This document shows, in pieces, positions 15,403-18,187 of a DNA stretch of 18,187 nucleotides. The position numbers and the translations under genes were made by a program. Under the pieces are notes generated by a model. That model did not search any database. It worked only from the letters and a program-made list of their open reading frames with translations, and was not told where the DNA came from. The stretch is from an uncultured bacterium (GTDB lineage Bacteria > Planctomycetota > UBA1135 > GCA-002686595): NCBI GenBank assembly GCA_902826945.1, contig CADEGS010000007.1, forward strand, positions 36,010-54,196, written 5' to 3'. The stretch's first letter is position 1; every line of letters starts with the position of its first letter.

Positions 15403-16493
15403 ACACGCTGCTCGAAGATCCCCGCACCGACGCCCTCGCCTTCCTCGCCCGCGTGCACGGCGCGCCCGACCTGGCCCGCGAGCAGCCGCTCGTCTTCGGC
15501 CCCGACGCGCCCGGCCGCACGATCGTGCTGGGCGAGGGCGGCGAGCCGCGCTCGGCCTGCACGATCCTGGCGCGCGACTTCGTGCTGCCCGACGGCCGCG
15601 TGCGCGTCGGCCTGATCGGCTCGGTGGCGACCGAGGCCGAGCACCGCGGGCGCGGCCTGGCGACGGGCGTCCTGGTGCAGGCCGAGGCCGAGCTGCACGC
15701 GCAGGGCTGCGCGCTCGTGATCCTGTGGGCGGACGACCCCGAGTTCTACCTGCGCCGCGGCTACACGCCGGTGGGCAGCGAGCTCGACTTCCGCGTCGGG
15801 CGCGAGTGCATCCGCTCGCTGCCGCGCGCCTCGGGCGCGCGCCGCCTGCGGCCCGCCGACGCCGCCGCGGTGCACGCGCTCTACGAGCGCCACCCCGCGC
15901 GCGTCGCGCGCACGGCCGCCGAGACCGAGAGCCTGCTCGCCTGCCCCGGCATGGAGACGCTGGTGCTCGAGCGCGAGGGCCGCGTCGCCGCCTACGCCTG
16001 CTGCGGGCGGGGCCGCGACCTGCACGACACGATCCACGAGTGGGGCGGCGAGACGTCGCTCGTCCTGGCGCTCGTGCGCGCGCACCTCGAGCGCCGCTTC
16101 GGCGAGGGCATGAGCGACGCGCACGGGAGCCTCTTCCTGATGGCGCCGGCGGGCGAGCAGAAGCTCGCCGCCGCGCTGGTCGCCGCGGGCGCCACGCGCG
16201 CCGAGGGCATCCTGGCCCTGGGCCGCGTGCTCGACCCGGTGGCGGTCGCGCTGCTGCTCGAGGAGCGCCTGGGCGCCGGCGCGCGCGTCGCCGTCGTGCC
16301 GCGCGAGCGCGGCCCGTCCTTCGACATCACCGGCCCCGCCGACCGCGGCGAGCTCGACGCCGAGGGCGCGCTGGCGCTGCTCGTGGGCACCGGCGAGGTG
16401 CGCGCCCAGGTCGCGGGCTTCCTCGCGCGCTTCGGCTTCGCCTCCCCGGCGCTGCCGATCGAGCCCTTCGCCTTCGGGCTCGACTCGATCTGA
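15399..16493 (+). CDS. GNAT-family N-acetyltransferase, Eis-like multidomain
   Basis: 364 residues from GTG at 15399, which overlaps the preceding stop. The first GNAT domain (about 1-140) shows the acetyl-CoA-binding motif A: VGLIGSVATEAEHRGRGLAT with RGRGLA at 83-88, followed by the ILWADDPEFYLRRGYTPVGS segment typical of motif B. A second GNAT-like half (about 140-280, with HDTIHEWGGE near 209-218) and a SCP-like tail (about 280-364) ending in the FGLDSI motif resemble the Eis-type architecture and its relatives. It probably acts in the cytoplasm. The substrate is unknown: coupled translation at the end of the flagellar operon suggests acetylation of a flagellar protein or a polyamine, but this is only inference. 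No catalytic residue is evidently missing. Confidence 0.85.
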   Translation: MNTLLEDPRTDALAFLARVHGAPDLAREQPLVFGPDAPGRTIVLGEGGEPRSACTILARDFVLPDGRVRVGLIGSVATEAEHRGRGLATGVLVQAEAELHAQGCALVILWADDPEFYLRRGYTPVGSELDFRVGRECIRSLPRASGARRLRPADAAAVHALYERHPARVARTAAETESLLACPGMETLVLEREGRVAAYACCGRGRDLHDTIHEWGGETSLVLALVRAHLERRFGEGMSDAHGSLFLMAPAGEQKLAAALVAAGATRAEGILALGRVLDPVAVALLLEERLGAGARVAVVPRERGPSFDITGPADRGELDAEGALALLVGTGEVRAQVAGFLARFGFASPALPIEPFAFGLDSI

Positions 16494-16521
16494 AGCGCGG
16501 CGCCGCCGGCGCGCCGCTCCG

Positions 16522-17238
16522 CTACAGGAGCCCGCGCCGGCGCGCCGGCCAGCCCTGCGTGCGGCGCTTCGGCCGCAGGAAGAGCGGGAACAGCAGCGCT
16601 CCGCCCAGGAAGCCGCCGACGTGCGCCCACCACGCGACGCCGCCGCTCGCCCCTTCCACGCCCAGCGAGCTCGTGCCCGAGAGGAGCTGGGTCAGGAACC
16701 ACCACAGGAGGTAGAAGAAGGCCGGGAGCTCGAAGAAGACGGGGTAGAAGAGGAGCGGGAAGAACATCGTCAGGCGCGCGCGCGGGAAGAGCAGGAAGTA
16801 CGCGCCGAGCGTGCCGGCGATCGCGCCCGAGGCGCCGACGGCGGGCACCTCCGAGGCCTGGTTCGTCAGCGTGTGCGTGAAGCCGGCGACCAGGCCGCAG
16901 AAGAGGTAGAAGGCGAGGAAGCGGCCCGAGCCCATGCGGTCCTCGACGTTGTCGCCGAAGATCAGGAGCGTCCACATGTTCCCGAACAGGTGCAGCAGGC
17001 CGCCGTGCACGAAGAGGCTCGTCAGGAACGGCCACCAGGCCGCAGGCTCGAGCGCCAGCATGCCGCTCTCGCGGTCGAGCACGCGCCGCGGCACGATCCC
17101 GAACGCCTCGAGCATGCGCGCCTGCTCCGCCTCGGGCGTGCGCAGCTCGAGCACGAACACCGCCGTGTTCACGAGCACGAGCAGCCACGTGACGAGCGGC
17201 AGGCTGCGGCGGGGCAGGTTGTCGCGGATCGGGAGCAA
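16522..17238 (-). CDS. Rhomboid-family intramembrane serine protease
   Basis: 238 residues beginning MLPIRDNLPRRSLPLVTWLL at a TTG codon at 17238. The usual rhomboid opening (M-x-PIRDN-x-P) and the GAGGG ribosome site eight bases upstream make this TTG convincing. Six or more hydrophobic segments are visible. Catalytic serine S137 lies in GASG (135-138), and the partner H206 in WWAHVGGFLGG; the HGGLLHLFGNMW block (78-89, with N87 for the oxyanion site) is intact, so the enzyme should be active. It cleaves membrane proteins within or beside their transmembrane segments; the substrate is unknown. Convergent with the acetyltransferase, 28 bp apart. Confidence 0.93.
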   Translation of the reverse strand: MLPIRDNLPRRSLPLVTWLLVLVNTAVFVLELRTPEAEQARMLEAFGIVPRRVLDRESGMLALEPAAWWPFLTSLFVHGGLLHLFGNMWTLLIFGDNVEDRMGSGRFLAFYLFCGLVAGFTHTLTNQASEVPAVGASGAIAGTLGAYFLLFPRARLTMFFPLLFYPVFFELPAFFYLLWWFLTQLLSGTSSLGVEGASGGVAWWAHVGGFLGGALLFPLFLRPKRRTQGWPARRRGLL

Positions 17239-17342
17239 GGAGCGGCCCTCGGGGTCGAGAGGGTAGCGCGAGCGGCCGCCGCCCCGGCACCTTCCCGCGG
17301 GCCTGCCACGAGCACGCCCCGAATCCGGCGGTCCTCGCTCGA

Positions 17343-17362
17343 CGGGGGCCGGGTCGCCCCCG
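17343..17362 (-). terminator. GC-rich hairpin after the small secreted-protein gene
   Basis: CGGGGGC (17343-17349) and GCCCCCG (17356-17362) form a perfect 7-bp stem with a 6-base loop. On the minus strand it lies 17 bases after the stop of the secreted-protein gene at 17380. No T-run follows, so it is at best a factor-dependent or weak terminator. Confidence 0.35.
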
Positions 17363-17379
17363 GCCGCCGACCGGCCAGG

Positions 17380-17748
17380 TCAGCGCGGTCCGACCGCGAC
17401 GAAGTGCACGGGCGTGCTCGTGGCGATGTTGCTCGTGGTCGCGACCTGCACGTCGAAATAGTCGTTGGAGACGCCCGTCGCGTAGGCGATGGCGGTGCTC
17501 GACTGCGCGACCACCGAGGGCCGGTTCTGGACGCCGGCCGGGTACGCCACGTCGAACCAGACGCGGTAGTGCCCCGCGCCCAGGACCTCGAGCGTCCAGT
17601 CCTCGCCGGCGAGCGGCACCGGGCCCTGCGCGCCGATGGCGATGGTGCCGCGGACCAGGCGCAGGTCCTCCCCGCTGACGACGGCGGATCGGGCGACGAA
17701 GGCGCCCGCGGCGAGCAGGCCGGTGGCGAGGGAGAGCGAGAGACGCAT
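17380..17748 (-). CDS. Small secreted beta-rich protein of unknown function
   Basis: 122 residues with a good signal peptide: MRLSLSLATGLLAAGAFVAR, cleavage perhaps near ARSA. The mature part (about 100 residues) is rich in strands: VRGTIAIG, a WTLEVLGAGHYRVWFDVAYP block at about 51-70, PSVVAQSS, FDVQVATTS and a final VHFVAVGP. The G-x-Y-x-V-x-F...P-x-V...F-x-V...F-x-x-x-GP order recalls a short beta-sandwich domain found in many secreted bacterial and tail-fibre-like proteins; I know no function for it. There are no cysteines. The ATG at 17748 has GGAG about six bases upstream. It stands alone between the rhomboid and the isomerase genes, 141 and 210 bp away. Confidence 0.7.
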   Translation of the reverse strand: MRLSLSLATGLLAAGAFVARSAVVSGEDLRLVRGTIAIGAQGPVPLAGEDWTLEVLGAGHYRVWFDVAYPAGVQNRPSVVAQSSTAIAYATGVSNDYFDVQVATTSNIATSTPVHFVAVGPR

Positions 17749-17958
17749 GGGGAGCTCCGGGGCAGGTGTCGGGTTGCGGCAGCCGCTCAGGGCCGCCGAC
17801 GATCAGCCGCAAGCCGCGGCGTTCGTCTCGCCGGAATCCGGGCTTTCTCGTCGGCGCGCCGGGGTCGTCCGCTCCGGCGGAGCCATGAGCAGGGGCCGGA
17901 AGGCCCGCTCCTCGCGCGTCCCCGGCGGCCGCGCGGCTTGGGAAGCGCTCGGGCCCCT

Positions 17959-18187
17959 CTAGCTGTAGTTGGCCGGGTAGAGCGCGCGCTCGACGGTCTC
18001 GATGACCGTGTGGAGGACCTGGATGTGGACCTCCTGGATGCGGTCGGAGGTGCGCGCGCGCGGGACGACGATCGGCACGTCGACCAGACCGACGAGCTCG
18101 CCGCCGCCCTTGCCCAGCAGGCCGACCGTGACGATGCCGCGCTCGCGCGCCGCCTCGACGGCGCGGCGCACGTTGGGCGAGTTGCCG
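17959..18187 (-). CDS. gmhA: SIS-domain phosphosugar isomerase, GmhA-type, C-terminal fragment (cut by window edge)
   Basis: Only the last 76 codons are inside the window; the frame is open at 18187. It opens with GNSPNVRRAVEAARERGI, typical of GmhA (the SGNSxNV turn), then GLLGKGGGELVGLVDVPIVV, and ends with RIQEVHIQVLHTVIETVERA. The Gln and the second His of QEVHIQVLH correspond to positions used in catalysis in E. coli GmhA. GmhA turns sedoheptulose 7-phosphate into D-glycero-D-manno-heptose 7-phosphate for LPS inner core or other heptosides. A DiaA-like SIS protein is possible but less likely. The stop is TAG at 17961-17959. Confidence 0.85.
   Translation of the reverse strand, partial: GNSPNVRRAVEAARERGIVTVGLLGKGGGELVGLVDVPIVVPRARTSDRIQEVHIQVLHTVIETVERALYPANYS

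Noticed and set aside
13578..16124. An 848-codon minus-strand open frame antisense to flgL and the acetyltransferase.
   Set aside because: Same low-complexity composition; no motif, and it conflicts with well-supported + strand genes.
16494..16521. Short GC inverted repeat between the convergent acetyltransferase and rhomboid genes as a two-way terminator.
   Set aside because: The pairing is plausible but is built only of GC repeats with no T-run on either side, so it cannot be told from background.
17831..17883. Two short inverted repeats (CCGGAATCCGG and GCTCCGGCGGAGC) upstream of the secreted-protein gene.
   Set aside because: Both are too short to be meaningful in this base composition and match no known operator.
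17885..17962. A 25-codon + strand ORF before the isomerase gene end.
   Set aside because: It is Arg/Gly/Ala-rich, resembles nothing known, and such short ORFs are expected by chance in this composition.

Overview
This window is very GC-rich DNA (by eye well above 70 % G+C). Every ORF also throws long spurious frames on both strands, so genes were called by protein family, start context and operon fit rather than by ORF length. The core is a run of flagellar axial genes on the + strand, 6157 to about 15402: flgF, flgG, flgA, flgH, flgI, a single-domain flgJ, flgN, flgK, flgL and a small helical protein, ending in a coupled GNAT acetyltransferase (to 16493). P-ring and L-ring genes mean a Gram-negative-type envelope. 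The flanking families (Tim44/zinc-ribbon/TerB protein, enlarged FlgK and FlgL, Eis-like GNAT ending in GLDSI) and the base composition suggest a high-GC Planctomycetota member. That assignment is inference from protein style, not from a marker gene.

Layout. 1-1709 (+): 3' part of a protein with duplicated Tim44-like and zinc-ribbon units and a TerB-like C-terminus; its true start is probably upstream of the window. 1696-3486 (-): exported beta-lactamase-fold serine hydrolase, overlapping the previous gene tail-to-tail by 14 bp. 3598-4113 (-): exported DUF6265-type protein. 4177-5055 (-) and 5155-6003 (+): divergent pair of an AraC-family regulator and an aldo/keto reductase. 6157-16493 (+): flagellar operon. 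16522-17238 (-): rhomboid protease. 17380-17748 (-): small secreted beta-rich protein. 17959-18187 (-): C-terminal end of a GmhA-type SIS-domain isomerase, cut by the window edge. No gene-free stretch exceeds about 210 bp. I saw no tRNA, rRNA, insertion sequence or CRISPR array.

How the flagellar genes work together. FlgF and FlgG form the proximal and distal rod. FlgJ (rod-binding domain only) helps rod assembly in the periplasm. FlgA chaperones FlgI, which forms the P ring, and FlgH forms the L ring. FlgN is the export chaperone for FlgK and FlgL, which join hook to filament. Genes are packed with overlaps or gaps of a few bases (flgA/flgH, flgI/flgJ, flgJ/flgN, small protein/GNAT), implying one transcript with coupled translation. 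A site with correct sigma-54 spacing (GG-N10-GC) lies immediately before flgF, so close to its GTG start that the mRNA would be nearly leaderless.

Most noteworthy points: the sigma-54-like site and possible leaderless flgF; a FlgH with a clear signal peptide but no lipobox cysteine; greatly enlarged FlgK and FlgL; a FliE-like small protein after flgL; and an acetyltransferase locked into the operon by start/stop overlap. I did not find convincing evidence for a wholly new system.
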